Assembly: GCA_903632075.3 (NCBI GenBank)
Contig: CAHIKZ030000961.1
Span: 111,001-175,000, forward strand
Source of the DNA: Acanthosepion pharaonis
Lineage: Eukaryota; Mollusca; Cephalopoda; Sepiida; Sepiidae
Length of the DNA stretch: 64,000 bases
Direction: 5' to 3'
The position numbers were made by a program, and so were the translations under genes. Under the pieces are notes generated by a model. The model was not told the origin of the DNA and ran no database searches. It saw nothing but the letters and a program-made list of their open reading frames with translations. Below are positions 19,990-30,483 of this stretch, piece after piece (position 1 is the stretch's first letter; every line of letters begins with the position of its first letter).

Positions 19990-20205
19990 AATTAGATCAA
20001 ATTGTATACTATGTTTACAGTAAGAGGAAAAAAAGTTATTGTAATTTTAATGTTACTACAGATTTTATTGGTTTGTTTTGTCAGCGTGTATCATGACTCT
20101 CCACAGTACTTTTTCATTTCATTAAATCTGACGTTCAATCATTAATTCTATACTTTGTGTTAGATATGTTCAGCAGCTGAGTTTGTTTTTTATGTAGTGA
20201 ACATG
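19990..20205. other. No recognised gene
   Basis: AT-rich sequence leading into the 29-bp satellite. Confidence 0.4.
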
Positions 20206-20207
20206 GG

Positions 20208-21215
20208 TTTTCATAATAAAATCCCTTTCCCATACATTTTCATAATGAAATCCCTTTTCAATGCATTTTCATAATAAAATCCCTTTCCAATGCATTTTCA
20301 TAGTAAAATCCCTTTCCGATGCATTTTCATAATGAAATCCCTTTCCTATGCTTTTTCATAGTAAAATCCCTTTGCCATGCATTTCCATAATAAAATCCCT
20401 TTCCCATACATTTTCATAATAAAATCCCTTTCCAATGGATTTTCATAGTAAAATCCCTTTCCGATGCATTTTCATAGTAAAATCCTTTTCCAATGCATTT
20501 TCATAATAAAATCCTTTTCCAAAGCATTTTTATAGTAAATTTCTTTTCCTGTGCATTTTCATAGTAAAATCCCTTTTCCAATGCATTTTCATAGTAAAAT
20601 CCCTTTCCAATGCATTTTCATAATGAAATCCCTTTCCTATGCATTTTCATAGTAAAATCCCTTTGGCATGCATTTCCATAATAAAATCCCTTTCCCATAC
20701 ATTTTCATAATGAAATCCCTTTTCAATGCATTTTCATAATAAAATCCCTTTCCAATGCATTTTCATAGTAAAATCCCTTTCCGATGCATTTTCATAATGA
20801 AATCCCTTTCCTATGCTTTTTCATAGTAAAATCCCTTTGCCATGCATTTCCATAATAAAATCCCTTTCCCATACATTTTCATAATAAAATCCCTTTCCAA
20901 TGCATTTCCATAATAAAACCCTTTCCCATGCATTTTCATAATGAAATCCCTTTTCAATGCATTTTCATAATAAAATCCCTTTCCGATGTATTTTAATAGT
21001 AAAATCCCTTTCCCATACATTTTCATAGTAAAATACCTCTTATATGCATTTTCATATTAAAATCCCTATTAGGTGTAATTACATAGTAAAATCCCTTTCC
21101 AATACATTTTAAAAATAAAATCCCTTTCCAATGTATTTTCATAGTAAACTCCTCTTCCGATGCATTTTTATAAGAAAATCCTTTTGCAGTGCATTTTTAT
21201 ATTTAAATCAATTCA
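20208..21215. repeat. 29-bp satellite array, about 34 copies
   Basis: Tandem units of the form atgcattttcataataaaat plus ccctttcca, about 29 bp. A block starting catacattttcataatgaaa at 20231 recurs at 20696, an offset of about 465 bp (16 units), with the same order of unit variants over at least 190 bp. That indicates higher-order duplication. The copies decay toward both ends. Open frames through it are by-products of the 29-bp period. Confidence 0.9.
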
Positions 21216-21466
21216 CAATACATAGTCATAATTTTCACATATCTTGTCGCTGCCTTTTTTTAGTTGACCTTTTCTAGTGATTAATAAATTTGAGCCTATT
21301 TCATTGAATAATTTGACAAAGTTCGACCTGTCAAATAATCAACCGATTTTGTTAACTCAAAGCCAAAAAAATCATTGTAAAATCGAACGTCACAAATGAA
21401 ATCTGCAGTCTTTTATTCACGGCTTGAATTTCTTCACTTTTACCAAATTGTAAATTACGGTATAAA

Positions 21467-21519
21467 TGTCAGATTATTTACATATAATCTCTAAAAGATT
21501 ATATGTAAATAATCTGACA
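21467..21519. repeat. Perfect 24-bp hairpin
   Basis: Arms tgtcagattatttacatata+atct and its exact complement flank a 5-base loop, ctaaa. There is no mismatch in 24 pairs. Confidence 0.9.
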
Positions 21520-21740
21520 AATCCTTCAGATTGGAATTTTACATTTGCATTCTATGTAAAGAAGTAAAATACATAAGTTGCTGATAGTTTCAATCAAGAA
21601 GCGCGTCCAAAAATGTTTAAACCTTTGATCAGATTTTGGGAATTTAGTCAGACCAAGTACGTATCAACTGCCCTCAGGTAACTGAAAATAAAATATATTA
21701 TAGTCCATAATGTAATAAAAATGTTCTTTTATGTTTAATA

Positions 21741-22065
21741 TTTACCGTAATTCCCCATGTATAACACGCATTGTTTTCTAAAAAATCAGGGGTGCGTATT
21801 ATGCACAGCTACAATATATCTCTAAAAATTGTCGTAAAATGAAATAAGAATTAGCATAAAACTAAATTTGAATAATATATTTCTTTGTTTAAATCAATAT
21901 TTTAATAAGTGTAGGAAACGCTGGACGTAATTAAATTTGAGAGGTACAATTTATAGGGTTTGATTAGGGGTGCGTATTATGCGTAAGTAGAAATATTTTC
22001 TCACACTTTCAGCGCAATTTTAGTTGTGCATATTATTGATGGAGGCGTATTATACATGGGAATTA
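21741..22065. mobile_element. MITE-like element with inverted ends
   Basis: The left end is taccgtaattccccatgtat followed by aacacgcat. The right end is gcgtattatacatgggaatt, its approximate reverse complement. Internal copies of ggggtgcgtattatgc at about 21790 and 21965 repeat the terminal phrase. There is no coding capacity. The family name is uncertain. Confidence 0.65.
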
Positions 22066-22109
22066 AAAGCTGGATTTTAGACAGATTTGTATCACACAAT
22101 AGTCCTTAG

Positions 22110-22232
22110 TTGTCATGTTAATTCCCCTCTGAAAGTTCTCCACTGCCTTAGCCGGATATTGAACTCACACACTTTGGGTCCTGTCACTGAATCTAACCAA
22201 CGCCTTTATCCACTGTGCCATGTGTCCTTGAA
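22110..22232 (-). repeat. SINE-D head and start of body, minus arm
   Basis: ttaattcccctctgaaag, ccggatattgaactcacaca, gggtcctgtcactgaatcta, cgcctttatccactgtgcca: the reverse complement of the SINE-D head including box B. It meets the plus copy at about 22232. Confidence 0.8.
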
Positions 22233-22470
22233 GACAATACCCGGTTAAGGCATTGGAGAAATTTCAGAGGGAAATTAACAGGAGATAACTGATAACTGAC
22301 ATCCATTAAAACATGGCACGTGGAACTAGAACAGTCTACTCCAGTGAACGAAATAATGGTTTCAGTTCGACATTCCAACCACCTGAAGAAGGTCGGAGCG
22401 TATAACGACCGAAACGTTGTAATAAATATGGCGAGAATGATGAGGACGATAGTACGAATAATGTAAATAA
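22233..22470 (+). repeat. SINE-D body and tail, plus arm
   Basis: Starts within the head at aatacccggttaaggc and continues through gaaattaacaggagataact, gaactagaacagtctactcc, the core cctgaagaaggtcggagcg / gaccgaaacgttgtaataaa, and the tail atgaggacgatagtacgaat. The overlap with the minus arm covers about 50 bases. Confidence 0.8.
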
Positions 22471-22924
22471 TGAACATTTTTTTTTTTTTTAAACATCAAA
22501 TCAGTTGCATTCGCTATCTCAACTCATGTCGTTCATTTATTTATCCAAGTTATCGTAAAATAAAATTACTCTTTGACAACTTCCATTTACCACTTACCTG
22601 TTTGAGTAATTGTGCAACATGATCGATCCCCAATGTAAGATCCGTTTCTCATACGATATTCCGCGGGCGATATATTGGCGATCTACCAATCATATCGACA
22701 ATAAGCCAACAGGAAAATCAAAATTTTTGTTACTTTTTTTTATTTTATTTTTACACTCAAAATTCCACAGGAAAAGCAATTTGTCGACTCATGCGCGTCG
22801 ACGATAATAACACCTGTAAATAAAAACCCCCAAAATCGGTGCTATATCTGCTTCTCAGTAATTCCAGGAATTAATTCTCATTACTCTGACAGTCAGCAAA
22901 CCGTTCCGTGGAATCTTTCCAAAA

Positions 22925-23500
22925 TTAACCATCATCCAAACATCGTGAATATGGCAACGAAAATGAGGGCATCAGACCGATCAATGTAAATAGTGTGAAT
23001 GATTACAACACTTCATCTCAGAAACATAGATATTTCCTGAAGAAAGCCGTACCGTTCAAAGGCCGAAACGTTGTGAATATGGCAACGAAGATGAGGACAA
23101 CAGTCCGATCAATGTAAATTGTGTAAATAGTTAGAATACCTCATCTCAGAAATTATAACAGGCACTGAAGAAGGCCGGAGCGTACAAGGGCCGGAACGTC
23201 GTGAATATGAGAACAAAGATGACAACAGTCTGAACAATGTAAATAATGTAAATAGTTAAAATACCTCATCTCAGAAATATAGACAGCTACTGAAGAAGAC
23301 CGGAGTGTACAACGATCGAAACGTTATGAATATGTTTACAAAGATGAAGACAACAGACTAAAGAATGTAAATAGTCTAGTTACATTAACTTATCTCAGAT
23401 ATATAGACAGAAGATGTCCGGAGCGTTAAACGACATGAATATGACAACAAAGATGAAGGCAACAGTACAAACAATGTAAATAGTGTAAATAAATTTTAAA
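22925..23500 (+). repeat. Tandem array of SINE-D tails, about 5 copies
   Basis: Units of about 120 bp: cgaaacgttgtgaatatggc, aaagatgaggacaacagtcc, aatgtaaatagtgtaaat, acctcatctcagaaatatag, then ctgaagaagrccggagcgta. The copies diverge more than those at 47940-48790. The core motif CUGAAGA...GAAACG is repeated in most units. Confidence 0.8.
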
Positions 23501-23936
23501 AAAGGACTAAATAATTAGGTTTCTATGTAGAGTTTAATAATGCCGAAAATGATTATCCGTCACATTTTTGGTGACGACTTCGTAATTCTGATTAGTTACT
23601 GAGATTTATGGGGAAAAAATCGACTTCAAACGGGGCTAAAATTAGAAATGACTTCTAACTTCTCTATTTATTTTGTTATTTATTTTTACTTAACAGTTCA
23701 AGTGCTAAATGATATTTTCCCGTGATTTGAATCCTTCATTTTTTCTAAACAATATTGTCTGCAAATGTCAGAAAATGTAGCGTCCTTTCTCGAACGATCT
23801 CATTGGTCAAAAAAAAAAAGAAGGAAAATTTGACAATTCTAATTTCGATTTCTCTGAAGCCTTTGTTTTACATTAAAAAGTTAACTTCTGTCAAAATTTT
23901 ATCCACAGATTCCTAAAGTATTATTCCGAAAAATTA
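23501..23936. other. No recognised gene
   Basis: AT-rich unique-looking sequence. The first minisatellite unit starts at its right edge. Confidence 0.4.
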
Positions 23937-24440
23937 TATAACGAATATTTGACAAATATTTTATAAACGCAAGTGAGATCCTTTAAAAAATATAACGAAT
24001 ATTTGACAAATGATAAACGCAAGTGAGATCCTTTAAAAAATATAACGAATATTTGACAAATGATAAACGCAAGTGAGATCCTTTAAAAAATATAACGAAT
24101 ATTTGACAAATGATAAACGCAAGTGAGATCCTTTAAAAAATATAACGAATATTTGACAAATGATAAACGCAAGTGAGATCCTTTAAAAAATATAACGAAT
24201 ATTTGACAAATGATAAACGCAAGTGAGATCCTTTAAAAAATATAACGAATATTTGACAAATGATAAACGCAAGTGAGATCCTTTAAAAAATATAACGAAT
24301 ATTTGACAAATGATAAACGCAAGTGAGATCCTTTAAAAAATATAACGAATATTTGACAAATGATAAACGCAAGTGAGATCCTTTAAAAAATATAACGAAT
24401 ATTTGACAAATGATAAACGCAAGTGAGATCCTTTAAAAAA
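23937..24440. repeat. 50-bp minisatellite, 10 copies, 9 identical
   Basis: The first unit (23937-23990) is 54 bp, with a few bases inserted in the middle. The next 450 bp (23991-24440) are nine units of exactly 50 bp starting tataacgaatatttgacaaa and ending agatcctttaaaaaa. I saw no base difference among the nine. Confidence 0.95.
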
Positions 24441-24611
24441 ACAAACACACACATTAGTCATTCATCGCAATTTTCGAAAAAAAAAATTATTCTATTGTTC
24501 ACTTAATACGAGACCAAAGAGCCAATCAAGGTAGAGTGTTACTAAATGAAAGTTGCGATCTAACTGCCTTTTAATTGTTCTCTATCCCGTTTTGCTTTTT
24601 CTCATATTAGC

Positions 24612-24905
24612 AACACGTTGTTGCTGGACTAATGGATAGCGGCTCGGATTGAGGAATCGGAGAGCCGAGTTCGAATTCCAGTTGAATCCATTACTTTCAA
24701 TTACGTGCTAATAATCTTGGGAAAAGTATGCATCCTCTTCTTCCCCACCCCCAGCTATAAATAAATAGCAGGATAAACAGGTTTCTATAGAACTGGCAAC
24801 TGGTCTACTGCAGAATGGCAATCTGCCTCGTCAGTCATGTATCGAAAGATACATGATCGCCTAAGTATGTATCACACATGGCATATAACTGACTGACTGG
24901 TAATG
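24612..24905 (+). mobile_element. tRNA-derived SINE-B, long copy
   Basis: Box A tgctggactaatggatagcg and box B gagttcgaattccag. The body contains caattacgtgctaataatct, ccccagctataaataaatag, then cagtcatgtatcgaaagata (catgatcgcctaag) and a cacacatggcatataactga tail. A second copy without the 5' half of the head follows at 25035. Confidence 0.75.
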
Positions 24906-25034
24906 ATGAAAAAAGTGATTTCTGAAAAGGTTTGGTGCCATGCTTGTTATCCATATAAAAGTTTCGATCTAATGCGTCTATTTTAGAAGAGGATTTAAGT
25001 TTTCAGGTTAATATTTTGATTTTATAAAGTAATG

Positions 25035-25290
25035 AATTCGACTGGATTGAGGAATCAGAGAGCCGAGTTCATATTCCAGTCGAATCCATGCAAATAACCC
25101 TTGGGAAAGGTCTGAATCCTGTTCTCCCCTCAGCTATGGGTAAATAGCAGGAGAGATTTGGTTCTATAACCTTGGATGGCAACTGTCCTACCTCAGAAAG
25201 AAATGGCAAAATATGCCTCGTCAGTCATGTATCGAAAGATACAAGATCGCCTAAGCGTGTATCACGCATGGCGCATAAGTGACTGAATCA
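25035..25290 (+). repeat. SINE-B, 5'-truncated
   Basis: Shares with the previous copy gactggattgaggaatc, gccgagttcatattccagtc, cagctatgggtaaatagcag and the same cagtcatgtatcgaaagata tail. It lacks box A. Confidence 0.75.
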
Positions 25291-25334
25291 AGAACATTTT
25301 GCCTGAGAATACTAAGAATGATTGAGAGACTACA

Positions 25335-25460
25335 GACATGGTAAACAAGTTCAAATTCAAATCGCAGTTGTTTTGTTCATTTGGCAATAACACCCTTGGG
25401 AAAAGTAAGAATCCATGTAATTTTCGCTTAGCTGTGGATGAAATACGGTAAGGCTTCAAA
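25335..25460 (+). repeat. SINE-B fragment
   Basis: caagttcaaattcaaatcgc and aacacccttgggaaaagtaa followed by a short tagctgtggatgaaatacgg resemble the SINE-B body. Confidence 0.45.
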
Positions 25461-25726
25461 CTATTACTTTTGTATTTATTTCTGTTCATTTCAATCTCCA
25501 GTAGGAATGGCTGCAAAACACTTTCTCCTTTTATAGGCAGAAACAAACAAATGCATGCTGGGGTTTTTACTAGCCAATAAAATAGGCCAGTTCTCAGTTT
25601 CACCTGACTCAATCCCGATCTGTCTTATCTTGAAGTCAGGATGCTATGTTTGCTTGTCAACACTAATTCTTAGTTTTTACTAGCCAATAAAATAGGCCAC
25701 CCTTGCACTCCAAACGAGACCAGGTG

Positions 25727-26046
25727 TCACCACGGTGCCCTGGAAGGCAGGAAGTTTCCTGGAAAACATCCCGAGTGTGCCAAGGATAAAAGGGACAACT
25801 TGAGCTGGGTGTTTGATTCATTTCTCTGATTTGCCTCGCCATGTCTTTCCACCTCTGTATTTTTGCTTATTCTGACTACGCGATGTTCTTTTTTTTTTCC
25901 CAAAGTACGGCAATGTACATCAGGTACCATTCATGGCTACTCCGGTGTATGATGTCAGGCCAATTGCTCTCCAAGCACTTGTCTGCCGAGAAAATATGGT
26001 CATATCGCACATAAGGTTTACGTGCCCATTATCGGTTACTGCCTGC
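25727..26046 (-). pseudogene. Possible LINE C-terminal fragment
   Basis: The minus strand encodes HRVVRISKNTEVERHGEANQ and LSLLSLAHSGCFPG. It lies immediately downstream (in minus orientation) of the R2/R4-type LINE fragments at 26160-27365 and has a faintly similar layout, but I cannot align it with confidence. Confidence 0.25.
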
Positions 26047-26051
26047 TATGG

Positions 26052-26090
<39 letters not shown>

Positions 26091-26092
26091 TG
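26047..26092. repeat. (ATT)n microsatellite
   Basis: About 15 ATT units. Confidence 0.95.
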
Positions 26093-26159
26093 TTAAGGTT
26101 ATATTTTTTGCTTCGTATCCTGTAGACCCGGTTCCAAACTACAGTACTTATGCCCTATA

Positions 26160-26390
26160 GGAGAATTGTCATTTAACTGATATCACTTTTCTTAGTATAC
26201 GGGATGTTCCTAGTAGGGCGATCTTCTGGGCAACTTCAATGATGATGTTACCTGGGACATTGTTAGTAAAATTATCCATTCCTTTTCTCACGAGGCCCGG
26301 TGCTCCGATTACTATTGGTACAGTCTCAGCCTTCATTCCCCACATCCTGTTAATCTCGATCCCCAGGTCTTTGCATTTGGACAATTTCTA
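26160..26390 (-). pseudogene. R2/R4-type LINE ORF, C-terminal fragment
   Basis: A 71-codon minus-strand frame reads KDLGIEINRMWGMKAETVPI, VIGAPGLVRKG, NVPGNIIIEVAQKIALLGTS, RILRKVIS. In the family the segment EIxRMWxMKxxxxPxVIGAxGxV...KIxLLGTxxILRKVLS is near the C-terminus, so this fragment closes the element whose RT pieces lie at 26500-27365. Confidence 0.6.
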
Positions 26391-26417
26391 GATAATTCTA
26401 TGGAGGTTTTTCTCTCA

Positions 26418-26482
26418 AATAGTCTGAATAATGTAAATAGTGTACATAATACTTCATCTCAGAAATATAGACAAATGCCGTA
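26418..26482 (+). repeat. SINE-D tail fragment
   Basis: aatagtctgaataatgtaaa, tagtgtacataata, ttcatctcagaaatatagac matches the SINE-D 3' end. It separates the C-terminal fragment from the RT part of the LINE, so it may have inserted into the LINE. Confidence 0.75.
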
Positions 26483-26499
26483 GTTATTGTTGTTTAGTT

Positions 26500-27365
26500 C
26501 ATGCGTAAGTTGGGGGAGGGGTAAGGATAGACAAAACAGAAGGGGTGACAGGGAATCTCCTTGAAAAATCCCTCATCGGATATTCAGGCGGTTAGAGATG
26601 GTAGTGCCTCTGGTATGATTTAGGTATAATGTGATGTTCCATATTCCCATGCTTTGCTTAAAGAAATTTACTAATACGGGGGAAACTTTGTACATTTCCA
26701 AAGTGTTAAGTTTCTCAGAGTGTGGCACACTATAAAGGCTTTACTGCAAAACAATCCATTTCTACATCGTCTCCTGCAATTTTACAGGATCATTTTGTTT
26801 ATCAGTAGGTGATCTTTGCAACCACCTGAACCTCTCTTGCATCCCTTCTGTTCCAGTGGAAGAATGTTGTTTTCTTCGAAAAAAGAGTAAGTACGGTTAG
26901 TCAGGACAGACGTGATCAACTTATACGTGGTGGGGTCATGTTATTGGTCTGTAATTGTTTGGATCATCTGTTTCACACGTTTTTTGGCATGAGATATGTA
27001 ATGCCTTCGGTGATCCAATCCGGGATTTCATCGGGATTATTTAAAGAGCTGATAGATATTTTGCAAGGAATTTATGGATTGATGAGAGATGATAGAGCCA
27101 AAAATTGGGCACTTTGTCATTTCCTGAGGATTTCCATGTTTGGGATTTCGTTAGAGCTTGCCTAACATCATCTGTGATTATATTTTTCCACTCTTGCAGA
27201 GGTGTATACAACATTCGTTTTTCTTCACGTTCGATCCATTCTGCATTTGGGTTATATTCGTTTGGACTGCTCCAAATATTCTCCCAAAATGTCTGCATAT
27301 TGTCAATAGATGGTGGCGTTTCGACATGTCTAGGTGCATTTCCAATTTCTGTGTAAAATATTTTA
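26500..27365 (-). pseudogene. R2/R4-type LINE reverse transcriptase, decayed
   Basis: In minus order: TDLKIFYTEIGN (27365), QTFWENIWSSPNEYNPNAEW, DVRQALTKSQTWKSSGNDKV and PNFWLYHLSSIHKFLA (27041-27298); then with frameshifts NYRPIT, LEQKGCKRGSGGCKDHLLIN, FDSVPHS-like text, and GIFQGDSLSPLLFCL near 26550. These are RT motifs in the right order (fingers, palm A region and the GxxQGDxLSPxLF motif). The FADD-type catalytic block was not found; the region between the motifs carries several stops. Without a database I can say only non-LTR, R2/R4/Hero-like. Confidence 0.65.
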
Positions 27366-27378
27366 AGGTCTGTATTAT

Positions 27379-27386
27379 TATTATTA

Positions 27387-27420
<34 letters not shown>
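27379..27420. repeat. (ATT)n microsatellite
   Basis: About 13 units with one TTT interruption. Confidence 0.9.
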
Positions 27421-27691
27421 ATAGACTTAAGTTGTTCGATAAAAAAGACAGGAAAATGAAGATTTTTTTTCCTTTTCCTTTAGTCTTCTTTTATTTGAAA
27501 CGCAAAGTCGCCATCGTCAAGAGTTATGAGAGGGTTGGTCGATGGCATCTCAGAAATCTCCCGCAAAGTGTCTTCGTCTTACTTGTTTCGCCTCCCATCC
27601 CGCTGACCTAACCAACCACAGCGCATTTGGTCCCTAAAATGGGGAATAGTCTCACTCGTTGCCAAAACCCTAAGTAACCCAGATTACACAA
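27421..27691. other. No recognised gene
   Basis: Less AT-rich than its surroundings, with a T-rich start. No coding motif recognised. Confidence 0.4.
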
Positions 27692-27705
27692 GATATATAC
27701 ACGTA

Positions 27706-27983
27706 GAGTGATTTTCCAAGCGTAGCTCAGATGTGGCACAAGGCCGAACGTATGGGGCACCCAGTGAGGATCGAACTCACTACTCAATCGTAATTGTTCC
27801 AGCGAGACAAGCTTGCCAACCATTACACCACCCCGAGGTGCCCATAGTGATTTTCTAAGCGTAGTTTAGATGTGGCACAAGGCCGAAATTAGGGGGCACA
27901 CAGTGAGGATCGAACTTACTACTCAGTCGTAATTGTTCTAGCGAGCCAAGCTTGCTAACCATTACACCACCTCGAGATGCCCC
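27706..27983 (-). mobile_element. Tandem dimer of SINE-A within one target-site duplication
   Basis: Two minus-strand SINE-A copies (27706-27843 and 27847-27983) follow each other directly. Each has box B as ggatcgaac(t/c), box A as ttgc(c/t)aaccattacaccacc and the cttgtgccacatctaagc-type tail. A single 14-bp direct repeat, gatatatacacgta, flanks the whole dimer (27692-27705 and 27984-27997), so the pair appears to have inserted as one unit. Confidence 0.8.
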
Positions 27984-28097
27984 GATATATACACGTATAT
28001 GACGACCATTTTTATATTTACTAATGAACCTAACTGGTCTGAAAATTAAAATTAAAATTAAAAAGTAAAATAAATAAAAATACATCCAGACGACAAC

Positions 28098-28490
28098 ATG
28101 GAAAAAGCGATTCTTAGGAGTGACGTTTGGAATTTCATGTTAAATTTTGTTAACCTCGAATCAGTGTTCTTTGGTAACAAAGAAATGAGTACTGAGCTGC
28201 TATGTGACATCTGTCCACCTTTATGGCAGCGAATGTTGGACGGCCTCCTCAGAGTTGAAGAAGAGACTCGAAATAACGGAGGTGTGTTCTACAGAATGAT
28301 GTTGAGGATACCATGGACCGGACATATGAGCACCGATGATGTTTGGGAGAGGATGCAAACAAGGTGGAAGCTTATACTTAACATCAGGAAGCGGCAACTG
28401 AAATTTCTGGAACACGTAATGAGATAGGAGGTCTTGGAGAATCTGATACTCACAGGGTGGATAGAAGGAAAGAGAGACAACAGGTCTGAA
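28098..28490 (+). pseudogene. LINE ORF2 C-terminal region (family E)
   Basis: A plus-strand frame reads TELLCDICPPLWQ, then VFYRMMLRIPWTGHMSTDDV, WERMQTRWKLILNIRKRQLK, FLEHVMR and stop; a shifted frame continues VLENLILTGWIEGK. This is the family E C-terminus with one premature stop. The 5' portion (MEKAILRSDVWNFMLNFVNL) recurs as a separate block at 28520-28605. Confidence 0.65.
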
Positions 28491-28505
28491 AATAAGAAAT
28501 AAAAT

Positions 28506-28606
28506 GAAAAAATGCATCCAGAGAGCATCATGGAAAAAGCTATTCTCAGTACTTACAATTGGAATTTCATGTTAAATCTTGTTAACCTCGAATCAATATG
28601 GTCATT
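28506..28606 (+). repeat. Direct repeat of 28088-28190
   Basis: gcatccagagagcatcatgg, aaaaagctattctcagtact and tggaatttcatgttaaatct match acatccagacgacaacatgg and the following text 417 bp upstream. This points to a local duplication. Confidence 0.75.
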
Positions 28607-28870
28607 TAGTGAAAAGTGTGTGGCTGACTTTAAAAATAGGTCTGTAAGGACCAAAAGCGTCACCGATTCAGAAAGAGATACTGTTACGTTAGAAAAGCGA
28701 AAGGAATTACGTCCTCTGATGCTAATTAAGGATTTGTGTCGTTTTATCTTCGAAATTCTGTCGGTGTTTGAAAGACTTTGGTCTCGAAGAGTCACGAGTA
28801 CATACCATCCATGTGATGTGCATCACATTCGATCAAACCCGCAGAGAGGAACTTTTCAATTTATAGATCT
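28607..28870. other. Unassigned; open frame without motif
   Basis: A long plus-strand frame crosses this region and then runs into T-rich low complexity. The middle (KNRSVRTKSVTDSERDTVTL) looks protein-like but I recognise no family, and I would not call it a gene. Confidence 0.3.
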
Positions 28871-28971
28871 TTTCTTCTTTTATGTGCCCTACAGGAGTTA
28901 TGTGATCATGGCCCTCCACAGCTTCCTCTTTCTTGTAGCTCTTAATAAGTTTTTTTTTTTTTTCGTTTTAA

Positions 28972-29420
28972 TTTTTGTTTTACGGCATATCAACCTCAAT
29001 GGGTTATTTAATACCGACAAAAATTTTATTGCTGGTAATATGTTTTTCTTCAAAAATTTATTTCTGGAAATTTTCCTTATTGAAGAAATCTATAGCTGGT
29101 CATATTTTTTTTTTAAATGTATAACTGTTTGTATTACTTTTTTTTTTTTTTTAAAGTATTGCTGATAATAATTTTTCCTTCAAAAATTATTGCTTGTAAT
29201 AATATTTTTATTACAAAGTATTTCTGGTATTAAAACCTATTTTTACACAAGTTTGAGCGTTAACTATTTGTCCATAGCTGGGACCCTAACAGGTGCTACC
29301 ACCCAAGGTCAGGACGGACCTGGAAACACCAGCAATTAAGAGGTGGTTCCACGCTCCTCAAAACTTCCTGATCACAAGCCTTGCTGTTGGGCGTAGTTTA
29401 TCGTCTTACCCGGGACGCTT
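28972..29420. repeat. Dispersed repeat G, copy 1
   Basis: acggcatatcaacctcaatg, ggttatttaataccgac, tttattgctggtaata, several diverged repeats of that phrase, then ggtgctaccacccaaggt, aagaggtggttccacgctcc and tagtttatcgtcttacccgg. The same order occurs at 42905-43290. Confidence 0.7.
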
Positions 29421-29620
29421 TCGTTTTGACATCTTTCCCAAACCGTGCTCTACCATCAATTTTCTCAAGATCGTTAAATATAATTCGCACAGCTTTCCTC
29501 TCTCTCTCTCTCTTGCGCTTATTCTGTGTTCTTATTCAAACCGTAGTGTCTATTGTTTAATAGAATGATTTTAAAGATAGATGGAGGCAGCATAAGTGCT
29601 CTTTCAATAATATAAACAAA

Positions 29621-29863
29621 AGAATTCAGATTTCCCTATCTAAATATTTTTGGCATCTGAAGGAGACAAATAGGACACCTAAAGTTAAATGGAAAATTAT
29701 AAACAAGACTAGAACATGCAAAACTTGGGATGACCCAAGCCCTTTGTGCCTCCATGAAAAATTGCACATTATTAAGCTTCTAAATAATAATAATCTATTA
29801 AACAATAGACACGAGTTAACGATTTTTTGTAGACATCATCAGATTTTTAGTTTGAATTATTAG
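29621..29863 (+). pseudogene. Retroelement C-terminal domain, 80 open codons
   Basis: Without an ATG but open for exactly 80 codons to a TAG: LSKYFWHLKETNRTPKVKWK, IINKTRTCKTWDDPSPLCLH, EKLHIIKLLNNNNLLNNRHE, LTIFCRHH. The pattern LSxYxWxLK...WxIIxxxxxxxxxxxxCxLCLxEKLxIIxxxxxxLLNxRxELxxxCRH is one I know from the C-terminal part of GIY-YIG-like retroelement proteins in many invertebrates and fish. It is a 5'-truncated copy ending at its natural stop. Confidence 0.5.
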
Positions 29864-29986
29864 CTAAAAAAAAGCATAAAATATAATAACTTGTTTAATC
29901 CATAGCCCAATCATCAGATTCATGGTTTGAATAATTAACTAAAAACATGCATACAATATAATACCCTTCATAATCCATAGCCCAAA
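29836..29986. repeat. 75-bp tandem duplication
   Basis: catcagatttttagtttgaa ... taatccatagccca and catcagattcatggtttgaa ... taatccatagccca are adjacent diverged copies. The first overlaps the end of the open frame above. Confidence 0.75.
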
Positions 29987-30480
29987 TAAATAGTTTAAAT
30001 ACCCTACAAAAAAGATAACCCTTTATGAAGTCGTCAAAAAACAAACGTTACGACAGTTTTTTTTTTATATGCACAAATCCCTTTCATAAAAAAAAAATAA
30101 AAAAATAAATAAATCTACATAGACATGCAAACTAGACGAGGGTTAATACATCTTCCGTTTCAAATTTAGACACCCCTACCTTTCTCTGACTTGACATCTA
30201 TGAAAGTAACTCTATACTGATACTTATTATTAACACCCAACACCCGCCTACCCAACTTAAACAATTCGCCCTAGCTGTTACCATGGAAATTTTGATTTCA
30301 ATTTTTAAAACACGTAAATTTCAGATATACGTTATTCCCCCACCAAAAAAAAATCGCTTGAAGATGGAACAGAGCTTATTTTAACTCAATTTAATTTAAA
30401 TAATTATATTGAAGTTTTCGGCTCTTGTTTTGAAACATGAGACTTCTTATGTCGCGTTTTGGAATCATATTTTAAATAAA
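29987..30480. other. No recognised gene
   Basis: AT-rich sequence with A and T runs. Confidence 0.4.
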
Positions 30481-30483
30481 TAA

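Noticed and set aside
20811..21026. 71-codon frame with a repeated MKMYGKGI pattern
   Set aside because: The 29-bp satellite gives a 29-residue repeat (3 x 29 bp) in any open frame; not evidence of a gene.
20208..21215. CRISPR-like regular repeat
   Set aside because: Units are contiguous variants of one 29-bp sequence with no unique spacers; it is a satellite, and the context is eukaryotic.
22925..23500. Active hammerhead ribozyme in each SINE-D tail unit
   Set aside because: The core order is suggestive but I could not find a stem I in these units, so I report it only as hammerhead-like.
28512..29165. Longest plus-strand frame after the PLE (217 codons)
   Set aside because: It starts inside a LINE-derived duplicate, crosses unassigned sequence and ends in T-rich low complexity; no domain recognised.
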